A stretch of DNA of 64,000 nucleotides from Kribbella sp. CA-293567 (GTDB taxonomy: Bacteria; Actinomycetota; Actinomycetes; Propionibacteriales; Kribbellaceae): the NCBI RefSeq assembly GCF_027627575.1, contig NZ_CP114065.1, positions 1,178,001-1,242,000 of the forward strand. Direction: 5' to 3'. Below the pieces are notes generated by a model that did no database searches, was not told the origin of the DNA, and worked only from the letters and a program-made list of their open reading frames with translations. Made by a program: the position numbers and the translations under genes. Below, in pieces: positions 45,694 through 55,677 of the stretch (the first letter of the stretch is position 1; each line of letters begins with the position of its first letter).

Positions 45694-45765
45694 TCGGTCT
45701 TTCCGGTACTGCGTACTGCCGGCTGAGCGGCGCGTTGGCGACTGACAGCTACTACTGCCTGTCGC
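45680..45765. repeat. Palindromic element, copy 3
   Basis: GCGACAGGAAGTAGT (45680-45694) and ACTACTGCCTGTCGC (45751-45765) are inverted with a single mismatch and 56 bases between. The left arm includes the stop codon of the AbiEi-like gene. Confidence 0.78.
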
Positions 45766-45774
45766 TGTGCACGG

Positions 45775-47103
45775 TCACGCGGAGATGGTGTGATCCAGCG
45801 GGCTGCGGACGGTGGCGGGGGAGCGGATGAACTCGCGGATGCTGTCGTGCAGGAACTGGGAGCGGGGGTCCTTGGCGTAGCGGGTGGTGCGGGTGAGGGC
45901 GGCGGCTTCGCTGATGCGGTGGATCAGCGGGCGCATCCTGTACTCCGTTCCGGTGGCGAGGACCGGGGTGAGGCATTCCTTGGCGCCGTCAAGCTCGCCG
46001 AGGATGAGGTGGGCCTTGACCTGCTGCAGGCGGGCCATTCGTTCGGAGCCGGGGTTGCGGAGCGCGTGCGGGGCGGCCTCGAAGAGTGCGACGCTGCGGT
46101 CGGCGTGCTCCAGGGTCAGGTTCGCGTCGCCGAGGGAGAGGTGGGTGTCCGACCAGATGCCGGCCGCGCGCTCCGGCGTGCAGAGGAAGAGACCGCCGAC
46201 CTCGGAGGTGGACGGGCTCGGGGTGGTGCGCTCGGCGCGGGTCAGGGCGGCGCGGGCCTCGTCGGAGCGGCCTGCGCGGGCCAGATCCAGGGCGGCCGCG
46301 GAGGCCAGGAACAGTGCCGACGTGCCGTTGGCGTACTGCAGGCCGTCGAGGGCGAAGTCGGTGGCGCGGCCGATGTCGTCCTGCCAGAAGGCGATGGTGT
46401 GCTGGGTCGCCCGGACCCAGGCGCGGAGTTCGTTGTCGCCGGAGGCGTCGGCGCAGGCCCACGCCGTTCGGGTGTGGCTCTCCGCGACGTCCATCCGGCC
46501 GAGGTCGACCGACATCCAGCCGAGCAGCGCCAGCGCCCAGCCGGCCGCGGAGTACAGGTCGCGGGTCTGCCGCGGTGGCTGCCGGCCGGCGAGCAGCCGG
46601 AAGGCGCGGTCACGGATCACGATGCTGCGCTGGAACAGCGGTTTGGTCGGCACCTTGAGGTAGTTCTGGGCGATCCGCCGGATGTCCGCGTGCAACTGCT
46701 CGACGGTGAGGCCGCCGACGTTGGACTCCTCGGCCAGGGCGAGCATCGAGATCGACTGGTCGGCGGAGTCGATCAGCTCGTCCTCCATCCCGGCCATCGA
46801 GCAGCTCAGCTCGGGCGCCAGTGGCCCCGCCGTACCGGGTGGGCTGAAGCCGAGCTCGAGGTCGGTCTCGACCCGCAGCACCTCCCGCAGGCCGGCCCGG
46901 TACTGCGCGCCCGGCCAGCGGACCGCGCCGCGCTCGAGCTTGGCGATGTAGTGGCCGTCCAAGTCGTACCTGGTGTCGGTGGTCGCCCAGAGCCAGGCGC
47001 AGACCGCCTCGGCAAGCTCCGCGCGGGACAGGTGCGCGCCCGGAGTACCGGGGGAGGGGGTCCGCTCCCGGGCGGCTCGCAGTAACTCGTTCGGCTCTGA
47101 CAT
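45775..47103 (-). CDS. Helix-turn-helix regulator with TPR-like C-terminal domain
   Basis: A 442-residue regulator. The N-terminal helix-turn-helix (about 20-75, LSRAELAEAVCAWL and HYIAKLERGAVRWP) is the type common in Streptomyces and Kribbella sensors. A long helical repeat region with many Ala/Leu-rich pairs follows (about 150-420). ATG at 47103 is used. Its target is not clear; it is divergent from 47229 with decamer repeats in the gap. Confidence 0.85.
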   Translation of the reverse strand: MSEPNELLRAARERTPSPGTPGAHLSRAELAEAVCAWLWATTDTRYDLDGHYIAKLERGAVRWPGAQYRAGLREVLRVETDLELGFSPPGTAGPLAPELSCSMAGMEDELIDSADQSISMLALAEESNVGGLTVEQLHADIRRIAQNYLKVPTKPLFQRSIVIRDRAFRLLAGRQPPRQTRDLYSAAGWALALLGWMSVDLGRMDVAESHTRTAWACADASGDNELRAWVRATQHTIAFWQDDIGRATDFALDGLQYANGTSALFLASAAALDLARAGRSDEARAALTRAERTTPSPSTSEVGGLFLCTPERAAGIWSDTHLSLGDANLTLEHADRSVALFEAAPHALRNPGSERMARLQQVKAHLILGELDGAKECLTPVLATGTEYRMRPLIHRISEAAALTRTTRYAKDPRSQFLHDSIREFIRSPATVRSPLDHTISA

Positions 47104-47163
47104 GACGGCAACTGTAGAGCTCCGGACACGCTCTGTGACCGGCTTGGAGGCCGCTGTGGACAT

Positions 47164-47216
47164 CTGCCCCGAACTGCCCCGCGCTGCCCCGAGCTGCCCC
47201 GATTCCCTGCCCCGCA
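47164..47216. repeat. Helically phased decamer repeats CTGCCCCG(A/C)(A/G)
   Basis: Four units, each 10 bases, begin at 47164, 47174, 47184 and 47194; a fifth lies at 47207 after a 3-base offset. The 10-bp period matches one DNA turn. They lie 61 bases upstream of the divergent regulator and end 13 bases before the start at 47229. They may be an operator array or a slippage-prone repeat. Confidence 0.75.
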
Positions 47217-47228
47217 TAGGCTTTGGCG

Positions 47229-47732
47229 ATGGTCGAAGAAGCAGTGACGACGTTGCGCGCGGAGCTGGGCCGGTTCGGCCGGGCCGAAGAAGCCTTCGCG
47301 CTGCTGGAGACCTTCCTCGAGGTGGCCAGGCCCCGGCTGGAGTCCGCGCTGCTGGATCCCCGGGTGCTGCACCTGCCCGACCTGATGACCGACGACCGGG
47401 CCGTGGTGCAGGGACTGATCGATGCCATCGGCAACGAAATGGTGCCGCGTCGACGGCTGGCCGTTCCCGAGCGCGCCTTCGATCTCGACGACCCGCAGGC
47501 GCGCTGGGACTTCACCCGGCTGGCCTACTGCTCCAACCTGGCCACCGTCTGGAACCATCGCCGGCGGACCACGTACTTCGAGGTGTCGACCATGAGCCGG
47601 GCGACGTACTGGTTGCCGGAAAGCCTGAAGACGCAGTACTTCGACGCGATCGCCGCCAAAGGCTGGGCGGTCCCCGCGGAGTGGCTGACCGCCGTCGCGA
47701 AGACCCCCAAGCCCTGGTGGCGACGCTTCTGA
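47229..47732 (+). CDS. Hypothetical protein
   Basis: A 167-residue soluble protein with no family I recognise. It is mainly helical at the start (residues 1-60, VEEAVTTLRAELGRFG, LETFLEVARPRLESAL) and has a Trp/Arg-rich end (KPWWRRF). ATG at 47229 is used, with a TTG two codons earlier as alternative. It is divergent from the TPR regulator and ends 12 bases before the convergent tryptophan synthase-like gene. Confidence 0.7.
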   Translation: MVEEAVTTLRAELGRFGRAEEAFALLETFLEVARPRLESALLDPRVLHLPDLMTDDRAVVQGLIDAIGNEMVPRRRLAVPERAFDLDDPQARWDFTRLAYCSNLATVWNHRRRTTYFEVSTMSRATYWLPESLKTQYFDAIAAKGWAVPAEWLTAVAKTPKPWWRRF

Positions 47733-47744
47733 AGTGCGGCGCTC

Positions 47745-49112
47745 CTAGACCGCGGGCAGCTTCTCCAGCGCCCGGGCGACCGACGCCTGCAGTTCGGCGT
47801 CGTCCCAGGCCCGGTCGGTCATCATGCCGGACAGATAGGCGTCGTACGCCGCCAGGTCGAGATGCCCGTGCCCGCACAGTGCGGTCAGGATGACCTTCTC
47901 CTCGCCGGACTCCTTGCAGCGTTGGGCTTCGTCGATCGCCGCGGCCAGCGCGTGCGTCGGCTCGGGGGCCGGCACGATGCCCTCCGTACGCGCGAACAGC
48001 AGCCCGGCCGCGAAGCACTCCGACTGCGGTTTGGCGATCGCCTCGATCTCACCCGTCTCGTAGAGATGGCTGATCAGCGGGCTCATCCCGTGGTAGCGCA
48101 GTCCGCCGGCATGGATCGGGTCGGGAACGAAGTCGTGCCCGAGGGTGTGCATCTTCATCAGCGGCGTCAGCCCGATCGCGTCGCCGAAGTCGTAGGCGTA
48201 GGTGCCCTGGGTCAGCGTCGGGCAGGCCTCCGGCTCGACGGCCCGGACGACGGGCGACATCCGCCCGGCCCACTTCTCCCGCAGGAACGGGAAGGCGAGC
48301 CCGCCGAAGTTCGAGCCGCCGCCGGTGCAGCCGACCAGCACGTCCGGCGTCTCGCCGACCATCGCCAGCTGCATCAGCGCTTCCTCGCCGATGACCGTCT
48401 GGTGCAGCAGCACGTGGTTGAGCACACTGCCCAGCGCGTAGTGCACGGTCGGGTCGGCGACCGCCATCTCGACCGCTTCGCTGATCGCGATCCCCAGCGA
48501 ACCAGTGCTACCGGGGGTCTCGGCGAGGATCTTCCGGCCGGCCTCGGTCAGTCCTGACGGACTCGCGTGCACGGTCGCCCCGAACACCTCCATCATCGTT
48601 CGCCGGTACGGCTTCTGGTCGTACGACGCCCGCACCTGCCAGACCTCGCAGTCCAGCCCGTACTGCGCGCAGGCGAACGCGAGCGCCGTTCCCCACTGAC
48701 CGGCGCCGGTCTCCGTGGTGAGCTTCCGGATGCCCGCCTTCGCGTTGTAGTACGCCTGCGGCACGGCGGTGTTCGGCTTGTGCGAGCCGGCCGGCGAGCC
48801 ACCCTCGTACTTGTAGTAGATCCGCGCCGGCGTATCGAGCGCCTTCTCCAGCCGGTGCGCCCGGTAGAGCGGACTCGGCCGCCACAACCGGTAGACGTCG
48901 AGCACCTCACCCGGGATGTCGATGTACTGCTCCTGCGACACCTCCTGCGCGATCAGGTCCATCGGGAACAGCGGAGCCAGGTCCTCCGGCCCGACCGGCT
49001 GCCTGGTGCCGGGATGCAGCACCGGCGGCGGTGGCGTGGGCAGGTCGTGCAGCACGTTGTACCAGCGAGTCGGCAGCTCGTCCTCGGGCAGCAGGATCTT
49101 CGTCGGCGTCAT
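47745..49112 (-). CDS. TrpB2-type tryptophan synthase beta chain-like protein
   Basis: A 455-residue PLP enzyme of the TrpB2 group, longer than TrpB1 (about 400). The PLP lysine is in [11 protein letters not shown] (near 118-128), the phosphate loop in [11 protein letters not shown] (near 257-267), and GATVHASPS and [15 protein letters not shown] are typical TrpB2 segments. The protein may make tryptophan from free indole and serine. No other trp genes are adjacent. Start at 49112. Confidence 0.9.
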   Translation of the reverse strand: MTPTKILLPEDELPTRWYNVLHDLPTPPPPVLHPGTRQPVGPEDLAPLFPMDLIAQEVSQEQYIDIPGEVLDVYRLWRPSPLYRAHRLEKALDTPARIYYKYEGGSPAGSHKPNTAVPQAYYNAKAGIRKLTTETGAGQWGTALAFACAQYGLDCEVWQVRASYDQKPYRRTMMEVFGATVHASPSGLTEAGRKILAETPGSTGSLGIAISEAVEMAVADPTVHYALGSVLNHVLLHQTVIGEEALMQLAMVGETPDVLVGCTGGGSNFGGLAFPFLREKWAGRMSPVVRAVEPEACPTLTQGTYAYDFGDAIGLTPLMKMHTLGHDFVPDPIHAGGLRYHGMSPLISHLYETGEIEAIAKPQSECFAAGLLFARTEGIVPAPEPTHALAAAIDEAQRCKESGEEKVILTALCGHGHLDLAAYDAYLSGMMTDRAWDDAELQASVARALEKLPAV

Positions 49113-49144
49113 GCACGCAAAGTAAGGCCTACCCGGGCCTTGGT

Positions 49145-50200
49145 CTAGGGCGTCGGAACGGGCTGTGGAAAACCTGCTGTTTCCGGTACTCCGAGCCACT
49201 GGTCGATCTCGCTCAGCAGGCTCTTCTGTACTGCGGGAGGCGCGGTCGAGGCGAGCACCGAGCCGCGGGCCAGACCGGCCAGCTCGGCGTCGCTGAAGCC
49301 GTGCACGGCACGAGCCGTCTCGTACTGCTCGGCGAGCCGGGACCCGAACAGCAGCGGGTCGTCCGCGCCCAGCGCGATCTTCGCGCCCGACTCGTACAAC
49401 TGCCGCAGCGGCACGTCCTCGGCGCGTTGATAGACCCCCAGCGACACGTTGGAGGCCGGGCAGACCTCCAGCGCGACGCCTGCGTCCACCACGCGCTTGA
49501 GCAACTCAGGATCCTCGACCGAGCGCACGCCGTGCCCGATCCGCCCGGCGCCGAGCTCGTCCAGGCAGGTCCGCACCGTCGCGGGCCCACACAGCTCACC
49601 ACCGTGCGGTACGGCGAGAAGCCCCGCCTCCCGCGCGATCCGGAAGGCCGGGGCGAACTCCGACGTGGTGCCGCGGCGTTCGTCGTTCGACAGGCCGAAG
49701 CCGACCACCCCACGACCCACGTACTGCGCGGCGAGCCGGGCCAGCGTCCTGGCGTCGAGGGGATGTCTGGTCCGGTTGGCGGCGATCACGACCTGAACCG
49801 TGATCCCGGTGCTCGCGGTGGCGTCCCGGGCGGCGTCCAGGACCAGGTCGGTGAACTCGGTGATGCCACGGAAGCGGCCGGCGTACCCGGACGGATCGAC
49901 CTGGATCTCGAGCCAGCGCGAACCGTCGGCCCGATCGTCCTCGGCGGCCTCGCGGACCAGCCGGCGGACGTCCTCCTCGGTGCGCAGGACCGACCGGGCG
50001 ACGTCGTACAGGCGCTGGAATCGGAACCAGCCGCGCTCGTCGGCGGCGGACAGGTCCGGTGGCCACTCGGTGCGCAGCGCGTCGGGCAGCCGCACGCCGT
50101 GCTTGTCGGCCAGCTCGACCAGGGTGAGGTGCCGCATCGACCCGGAGAAGTGCAGGTGCAGGTGGGTCTTCGGCAGCAGCCGCAGGTCCCGATCCGTCAT
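49145..50200 (-). CDS. add: Adenosine deaminase
   Basis: A 351-residue metal-dependent deaminase. HLHLHFSGS opens the barrel with the first two zinc ligands, VGFGLSNDE and VPHGGELCG follow, then GHGV and the [11 protein letters not shown] motif that holds the catalytic Asp. It converts adenosine to inosine. The GTG one codon upstream is an alternative start. Confidence 0.88.
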   Translation of the reverse strand: MTDRDLRLLPKTHLHLHFSGSMRHLTLVELADKHGVRLPDALRTEWPPDLSAADERGWFRFQRLYDVARSVLRTEEDVRRLVREAAEDDRADGSRWLEIQVDPSGYAGRFRGITEFTDLVLDAARDATASTGITVQVVIAANRTRHPLDARTLARLAAQYVGRGVVGFGLSNDERRGTTSEFAPAFRIAREAGLLAVPHGGELCGPATVRTCLDELGAGRIGHGVRSVEDPELLKRVVDAGVALEVCPASNVSLGVYQRAEDVPLRQLYESGAKIALGADDPLLFGSRLAEQYETARAVHGFSDAELAGLARGSVLASTAPPAVQKSLLSEIDQWLGVPETAGFPQPVPTP

Positions 50201-50218
50201 CACAGAAGGTTACCGACA

Positions 50219-50247
50219 GACCGCCCGGAGACGAAAACCGGGCGGTC
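50219..50247 (-). terminator. Terminator of the aminotransferase gene
   Basis: GACCGCCCGG/CCGGGCGGTC perfect 10-bp stem with a 9-base loop, 14 bases past the aspC stop on the minus strand and just before the adenosine deaminase start. Confidence 0.7.
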
Positions 50248-50261
50248 CGTCAGGAAGCCGA

Positions 50262-51455
50262 TCAGCTGAGCAGCTTGGTGATGCGGGCGACGCCCTCGGT
50301 CAGGTCGGCGTCGCCGAGGGCGTAGGACAGGCGCAGGTAGCCGGGGGCACCGAAGGCCTCGCCGGGAACGACCGCCACCTCGGCCTCGTCCAGGATGATC
50401 GCGGCCAGCTCGGTCGAGGTGTTCGCGACCTTGCCGTTGATCTCCTTGCCGAGCAGACCCTTGACCGACGGATAGGCGTAGAACGCGCCGGTCGGCTCCG
50501 GGCACTCGACGCCGGGGATCTCGTTCAGCAGCTGGACCATCAGCTTGCGGCGCCGGTCGAAGGCGAGCTTCATCTCGTCGACGGCGCTCAGGTCGCCGGT
50601 CAGCGCGGCGATCGCGGCGCGCTGGGCGATGTTGCAGACGTTCGAGGTCTGGTGCGACTGCAGGTTCGTCGCGGCCTTGATGACGTCCTTCGGGCCGATC
50701 ATCCAGCCGACCCGCCAGCCGGTCATCGCGTAGGTCTTGGCGACGCCGTTCAGGACGACGGTCCGGTCGGCCAGCTCCGGTACGGCGACCGGCAACGACG
50801 TCGACTTGGTGTCGCCATAGGTGAGGTGCTCGTAGATCTCGTCGGTGATCACCCAGATGTCGTGCTCGAGGGCCCAGCGGCCGATCGCCTCGATCGCCTC
50901 GGGGGAGTCGACCGCGCCGGTCGGGTTGGACGGCGAGCAGAACAGCAGCGCCTTCGTCTTCTCGGTCCGGGCCGCCTCGAGCTGCTCGACGGTGACCAGG
51001 TAGTTCTGGCTCTCGTCGGCCAGCACCTCGACCGGTACGCCGCCGGCCAGCTGGATGGTCTCGGGGTACGTGGTCCAGTACGGCGCCGGCAGCAGCACCT
51101 CGTCGCCCGGGTCGAGCAGTGTGGCGAAGGTGTTGTAGACCGCGTGCTTGCCGCCGTTGGTCACCAGGACCTGCGACGCCTCGATCTGGTAGCCGGAATC
51201 CCGCTTCGTCTTGTCGACGATGGCCTGCTTGAGCTCCGGCAGACCACCCGCCGGGCTGTAGCGGTGGTTCTTGGGATCGCGGGCCGCCGCGACGGCGGCC
51301 TCGACGATGTAGTCCGGGGTCGGGAAGTCCGGCTCACCGGCGCCGAAGCCGATGACCGGGCGACCGGCCGCCTTGAGGGCCTTCGCCTTCGCGTCGACAG
51401 CGAGGGTGGCCGATTCACTGATTGCACCGATACGTGCGGAGATGCGGGAGACCAT
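50262..51455 (-). CDS. aspC: Class I aspartate aminotransferase
   Basis: A 397-residue PLP enzyme. [14 protein letters not shown] is the family N-terminal motif; [10 protein letters not shown], the PLP lysine in [16 protein letters not shown] and [16 protein letters not shown] are all present. It converts aspartate and 2-oxoglutarate to oxaloacetate and glutamate. Location between adenosine deaminase and secE is common in actinomycetes. Confidence 0.93.
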   Translation of the reverse strand: MVSRISARIGAISESATLAVDAKAKALKAAGRPVIGFGAGEPDFPTPDYIVEAAVAAARDPKNHRYSPAGGLPELKQAIVDKTKRDSGYQIEASQVLVTNGGKHAVYNTFATLLDPGDEVLLPAPYWTTYPETIQLAGGVPVEVLADESQNYLVTVEQLEAARTEKTKALLFCSPSNPTGAVDSPEAIEAIGRWALEHDIWVITDEIYEHLTYGDTKSTSLPVAVPELADRTVVLNGVAKTYAMTGWRVGWMIGPKDVIKAATNLQSHQTSNVCNIAQRAAIAALTGDLSAVDEMKLAFDRRRKLMVQLLNEIPGVECPEPTGAFYAYPSVKGLLGKEINGKVANTSTELAAIILDEAEVAVVPGEAFGAPGYLRLSYALGDADLTEGVARITKLLS

Positions 51456-51643
51456 GGGCCCATCCTGGCACTGCCCGCCCGGTGGTCACACCCGGGTATC
51501 GCCAGGTGACCGGAACCATGCCGGGCCCCCCGGCGTTGCAAGGTCCGTGGAGACGGTAAGGTTCTGCCCGCAGTACGACGTCCGGCCCGAAGTCCACGGA
51601 GGAACACCGCCGTGGCGGGGACCCGGAGCATCCTGGGGCTCAG

Positions 51644-51673
51644 TTCGACCAGGTGGCCCCGACCCCGTACACT
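51644..51673 (+). promoter_or_regulatory. Probable housekeeping promoter of tRNA-Trp/secE/nusG
   Basis: TTCGAC (51644-51649) and TACACT (51668-51673) are separated by 18 bases, close to the actinobacterial sigma-70 pattern. It lies 74 bases upstream of tRNA-Trp. The stretch 51456-51643 shows no gene. Confidence 0.5.
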
Positions 51674-51747
51674 CTTCTAGTCCGGGCGTTGATGGCCCTG
51701 ACTCGGCATGCCCGAGATCAGGTCCGGCGGCGTTCGGAACTTTGCAG

Positions 51748-51820
51748 AGGGCACTAGCTCAACTGGCAGAGCATCGGTCTCCAAAACCGAAGGTTGGGGG
51801 TTCAAGTCCCTCGTGCCCTG
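51748..51820 (+). tRNA. tRNA-Trp (anticodon CCA)
   Basis: 73 bases. AGGGCAC pairs with GTGCCCT; the loop CTCCAAAA holds anticodon CCA; T-loop GGTTCAAGTCC. The classic tRNA-Trp/secE/nusG order supports the call. Confidence 0.96.
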
Positions 51821-51875
51821 CAAATCCTGACCGGCAACTCGCCGGACAGGCCGCCGCTAGCGAAAGAGGTAGGTC

Positions 51876-52118
51876 GTGACGGAGACGCGCACCCCGGCAC
51901 CGTCCGGCGCCGGCAAGCCTGCGGAGAGCAAGTCGGGCAACCGGCTGCTGCGTTTCTACCGCCAGGTGGTCGCCGAGCTCCGCAAGGTGGTCTGGCCGAC
52001 CCGCAAGCAGCTGTCGACGTACTTCGTGGTCGTGCTGACCTTCGTGGTGTTCGTGATCGCGATCGTGTCGGTGCTCGACCTCGCCTTCGGCTGGGCGATG
52101 TTCAAGGTCTTCGGCTGA
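51876..52118 (+). CDS. secE: Preprotein translocase subunit SecE
   Basis: An 80-residue membrane subunit of SecYEG. FYRQVVAELRKVVWPTRKQL (near 28-47) is the conserved amphipathic hinge, followed by one transmembrane helix (about 49-72). GTG start at 51876 with AGGTAGG upstream. Confidence 0.95.
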   Translation: MTETRTPAPSGAGKPAESKSGNRLLRFYRQVVAELRKVVWPTRKQLSTYFVVVLTFVVFVIAIVSVLDLAFGWAMFKVFG

Positions 52119-52191
52119 CGCTCCAGCCGCCTGAACCACCTGCCGGAGTCCACCCGGTTCCACACCCGATGCACAGATGACGGAGTACAAC

Positions 52192-53283
52192 GTGTCCGAC
52201 CAGCGCGACGACGAGGTCCTCGACGTGGAGGACGAGTTCGACGTATCCGCTGACTCCGGCGACGAAATCGAGCTCGACCTGGGTTTCGACGACTCCGACG
52301 ACGATGACGATGACGACGACGACCTGTTCGCGGACCTCGAGGTGGAGGTCGACGCCGACGAGGACGACGTACCGGTCGCGGCGGACGCCGAGTACGTGGC
52401 CGACGACGAGGCCGAGGACGGCATCGCCGACCCGGACGACTCCGACGACGAGCCGGTGGTCGCGGTAGCGGCCGCTGACGCCGACGAGGACGACGCCACC
52501 GACGAGCCGGCCGGCGAGACGGCGTCCGACGACAGCGCCGAGCCGGAGTCCGAGGTCGACGCGGTCGTCTTCTCCTCCGCCGGTGACGACGCCGCCGAGG
52601 CCGACTACGACAGCGCCGACGACGAAGAGGACGAAGCCGAAGAGGCGGAGCCGGCCGAGCCGGTCGACCCGCTGGAGGAGCTGCGCAGCACGCTGCGCTC
52701 CCAGATCGGCGACTGGTACGTGGTGCACACGTACTCAGGGATGGAGAACCGGGTCAAGGGCAACCTCGAGAACCGGATCAACTCCCTGAACATGGAGGAC
52801 TTCATCTTCGAGATCGTCGTGCCGACCGAAGAGGTCGCCGAGATCAAGAACGGGCAGCGCCGGATGGTGAAGCGCACCGTGCTTCCCGGGTACGTGCTGG
52901 TCCGGATGGACCTGACGGACGAGTCCTGGTCGACCGTGCGGCACACGCCGTCGGTGACCGGCTTCGTCGGGAACAGCCAGAAGCCCGTCCCGCTCAGCCT
53001 CGAAGAGGTCGAGAAGATGCTCGCTCCGGCCGTCGTGGCGGCGGCCGAGGCGGCGGCTGCCGAGACCGGTGCCGCACCCACCAAGACCGCGGCCAAGAAG
53101 AAGGTCGAGGTCGCCGACTTCGGTGTGGGCGACTCGGTCATGGTCGTCGACGGGCCGTTCGCGACCCTGCACGCCACCATCACGGAGATCAATGCCGACG
53201 CCCAGCGGATCAAGGCGCTGGTGGAGATCTTCGGCCGGGAGACCCCGGTGGAACTCAGCTTCAGCCAGATCCAGAAAGTCTAA
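52192..53283 (+). CDS. nusG: Transcription termination/antitermination factor NusG with long acidic N-terminus
   Basis: A 363-residue NusG. GTG at 52192 is chosen because GGAG lies 6 bases upstream; an ATG 5 codons earlier has no site. The NGN domain begins near residue 165 ([20 protein letters not shown]) and the KOW domain ends the protein ([20 protein letters not shown]). Residues 1-160 are Asp/Glu-rich, with a run of nine Asp near 42-50. Actinobacterial NusG has such an extension but rarely this long and acidic. A short Ala-rich insert separates the two domains. Confidence 0.93.
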   Translation: MSDQRDDEVLDVEDEFDVSADSGDEIELDLGFDDSDDDDDDDDDLFADLEVEVDADEDDVPVAADAEYVADDEAEDGIADPDDSDDEPVVAVAAADADEDDATDEPAGETASDDSAEPESEVDAVVFSSAGDDAAEADYDSADDEEDEAEEAEPAEPVDPLEELRSTLRSQIGDWYVVHTYSGMENRVKGNLENRINSLNMEDFIFEIVVPTEEVAEIKNGQRRMVKRTVLPGYVLVRMDLTDESWSTVRHTPSVTGFVGNSQKPVPLSLEEVEKMLAPAVVAAAEAAAAETGAAPTKTAAKKKVEVADFGVGDSVMVVDGPFATLHATITEINADAQRIKALVEIFGRETPVELSFSQIQKV

Positions 53284-53295
53284 GGACCCCAGAGA

Positions 53296-53727
53296 ATGCC
53301 TCCGAAGAAGAAGATCGCTGCCCTCGTGAAGGTGCAGCTCCAGGCCGGCGCCGCGACTCCGGCCCCGCCGGTCGGTACCGCGCTCGGTCCGCACGGCGTC
53401 AACATCATGGAGTTCTGCAAGGCGTACAACGCCCAGACGGAATCCATGCGCGGAAACGTCGTACCGGTCGAGATCACCATCTACGAAGACCGCTCCTTCA
53501 CGTTCATCACCAAGACGCCGCCGGCGCCGGAGATGATCAAGAAGGCCGCGGGCCTGCAGAAGGGTTCGGCCGTCCCGCAGAAGGACAAGGTCGGCAAGAT
53601 CACCAAGGACCAGGTCCGCGAGATCGCCACCACCAAGATGCCCGACCTCAACGCGCGTGACATCGACGCCGCGATGAAGATCATCGAGGGCACCGCGCGC
53701 TCGATGGGCGTCACGATCGAGAAGTAG
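53296..53727 (+). CDS. rplK: 50S ribosomal protein L11
   Basis: A 143-residue protein with the L11 N-terminal proline-rich motif ([20 protein letters not shown]) and the C-terminal rRNA-binding domain. Binds 23S rRNA at the GTPase centre and recruits RelA/Rel in the stringent response. Confidence 0.97.
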   Translation: MPPKKKIAALVKVQLQAGAATPAPPVGTALGPHGVNIMEFCKAYNAQTESMRGNVVPVEITIYEDRSFTFITKTPPAPEMIKKAAGLQKGSAVPQKDKVGKITKDQVREIATTKMPDLNARDIDAAMKIIEGTARSMGVTIEK

Positions 53728-53837
53728 TACCTCTTTCCGGTTCACCTCGGTGAGCCAGCTGGAGTGGAAGGGCGAGCAGTTCGCCCATCAAGACCACAAC
53801 GGACGACCAGTACCGTCCGCACACAGGAGAAGCAGAA

Positions 53838-54557
53838 ATGGCACAACGCAGCAAGAGCTACCGCGCGATCGCGGAGAAGATCGACTTCGACCACCTGTAC
53901 ACCCCGCTGGAGGCCATCAAGCTGGCCAAGCAGGGTGCGACCGGCAAGAAGTTCAACTCGACCGTCGACGTCGCGATGCGGCTCGGGGTCGACCCCCGCA
54001 AGGCTGACCAGATGGTCCGCGGCACCGTGATCCTTCCGCACGGCACCGGCAAGACGGCACGGGTCCTCGTCTTCGCCACCGGTGAGAAGGCCGAGGCCGC
54101 ACTGGCCGCCGGCGCCGACTTCGTCGGTGACGACGACCTGATCAAGAAGGTCACCGACGGCTGGCTCGACTTCGACGCCGTCGTCGCCACCCCCGACCTG
54201 ATGGGCAAGGTCGGCCGGCTGGGCCGCGTGCTCGGCCCGCGTGGTCTGATGCCGAACCCGAAGACCGGTACGGTCACCCCTGACGTGACGAAGGCTGTCA
54301 ACGACATCAAGGGCGGCAAGATCGAGTTCCGGGTCGACCGGCACGCGAACCTGCACTTCCTCATCGGCAAGGTCTCCTTCGACGAGGCCCAGCTGGTGGA
54401 GAACTACAGCGCCGCACTGGAGGAGATTCTCCGGCTGAAGCCCTCCAGCTCCAAGGGCCGCTACATCAAGAAGACCGTCGTCTCCACGACGATGGGCCCC
54501 GGTGTCCAGGTCGATCCGAACCTGACCCGCAACCTGCTCGAGGTGACCGAGGCCTGA
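53838..54557 (+). CDS. rplA: 50S ribosomal protein L1
   Basis: A 239-residue protein with the L1 motifs [20 protein letters not shown] (substrate loop) and [19 protein letters not shown] lies 9 bases upstream. The 110-bp gap after rplK contains GGGCGA-GCAG-TTCGCCC, which could belong to the L1 autoregulatory leader. Confidence 0.97.
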   Translation: MAQRSKSYRAIAEKIDFDHLYTPLEAIKLAKQGATGKKFNSTVDVAMRLGVDPRKADQMVRGTVILPHGTGKTARVLVFATGEKAEAALAAGADFVGDDDLIKKVTDGWLDFDAVVATPDLMGKVGRLGRVLGPRGLMPNPKTGTVTPDVTKAVNDIKGGKIEFRVDRHANLHFLIGKVSFDEAQLVENYSAALEEILRLKPSSSKGRYIKKTVVSTTMGPGVQVDPNLTRNLLEVTEA

Positions 54558-54582
54558 GCCTCGCCGTCTCCCAGCGACACCA

Positions 54583-54616
54583 CGAGAAGCCCCGGTCCCA
54601 CGACCGGGGCTTCTCG
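54583..54616 (+). terminator. Terminator after rplA
   Basis: CGAGAAGCCCCGGTC/GACCGGGGCTTCTCG perfect 15-bp stem with a 4-base loop, 26 bases after the rplA stop and just before the convergent oxidase gene's stop at 54621. Confidence 0.85.
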
Positions 54617-54620
54617 CATG

Positions 54621-55652
54621 TCAACGGGACAACAGGTCCGGGGTGAGGTCGGCCAGGGTGGGGGAGCCGACGAGGCGCATCGCGTGTTCCAGCTCCGCGC
54701 CCAGCTCGGTCAGCAGGCGAGTCACTCCGGCGGCGCCGCCGACCGACAGCGCGTAGAGGGCGGGGCGGCCGAGGAGTACTGCGCGGGCGCCGAGCGCCAG
54801 GGCGGTGAGGACGTGTTCGCCGCGGCGGATGCCGCCGTCGATGTACAGCTCGGTGGAGGTGCCGGCGAGAGCGGCGGCGACCTCGGGAAGAGCTTGCGCG
54901 GTGGAGATGGCGCCGTCGAGTTGGCGGCCGCCGTGGTTGGAGACGATCACGCCGGCGGCGCCTGCTTCGGAACAGCGCTTGGCGTCGTCGCCGCGGAGGA
55001 CGCCCTTGACCAGCACGGGCAGCCCGGTGCGTTCGGCGAGCCAGCCGATCACGTCGGGAGTGAGGTCGTCCGCCTTGGCGAGATCGGCGTCGGTGTACTC
55101 GCCCGGATCGAGGTTGGCCAGCAGGTCACCCGGCCGGATCACCTCCCAGACGGTCGGCCCGTCGTCCTCCTTGCGCCCGACCACCGGAGTGTCAGCAGTC
55201 AGTACGACGGCGCGCGCACCTGCCGCGACCGCCGCGTCGAGCATCCGCAAGGTCACCTCGCGGTTCTTCACCACATAGATCTGCAGCCACCACGGCGCAC
55301 CCGTCGCACCGAGGTCGGCGAACGCAGTACCGGCGTTGCTGGAGACTCCGAGCACCGAACCGGCCGCGGCGACTCCGGCCGCCATCGCCGCCTCGCCACC
55401 CGGATCAGCCTGCCGTTGCAGTGTTGTCGGAGCAACCAGCACCGGTACGGCGACCGGCGTACCGAGCACGGTCGTCGAGATGTCCACCGTCGACACGTCC
55501 GTCAGCACGCGGGGACGGAGCCGGTACGAGCTCCACGCAGCTGTTGCCTCCGCGGCGCTGATCCCGCCGGCGGAGCCCTGCCGGAAGTACCGATACACGG
55601 CCTCGGGCAGTTTCTCGGCAGCGGCCGCTTCCAGACCGTCGATCCATCGCAT
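54621..55652 (-). CDS. FMN-dependent alpha-hydroxy acid oxidase/dehydrogenase
   Basis: A 343-residue TIM-barrel flavoprotein of the lactate/glycolate oxidase type. VAPTTLQRQADPGGEAA (near 77), WLQIYVVKNREVT, TADTPVVGRKEDD and the catalytic His in VSNHGGRQLDG (near 236-246) with IDGGIRRGEHVLTALALGA (phosphate loop) are all visible. Start at 55652, shown by the family N-terminus MRWIDGLEAAA. It is divergent from the leader/PheRS-like unit; the -10 of that unit lies only 26 bases upstream. Confidence 0.88.
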   Translation of the reverse strand: MRWIDGLEAAAAEKLPEAVYRYFRQGSAGGISAAEATAAWSSYRLRPRVLTDVSTVDISTTVLGTPVAVPVLVAPTTLQRQADPGGEAAMAAGVAAAGSVLGVSSNAGTAFADLGATGAPWWLQIYVVKNREVTLRMLDAAVAAGARAVVLTADTPVVGRKEDDGPTVWEVIRPGDLLANLDPGEYTDADLAKADDLTPDVIGWLAERTGLPVLVKGVLRGDDAKRCSEAGAAGVIVSNHGGRQLDGAISTAQALPEVAAALAGTSTELYIDGGIRRGEHVLTALALGARAVLLGRPALYALSVGGAAGVTRLLTELGAELEHAMRLVGSPTLADLTPDLLSR

Positions 55653-55677
55653 GGGACCAGATCCTTCCACCTCAGGG

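Noticed and set aside
47164..47216. CRISPR-like array
   Set aside because: The repeats are 10 bases with no spacers, and no cas genes are nearby.
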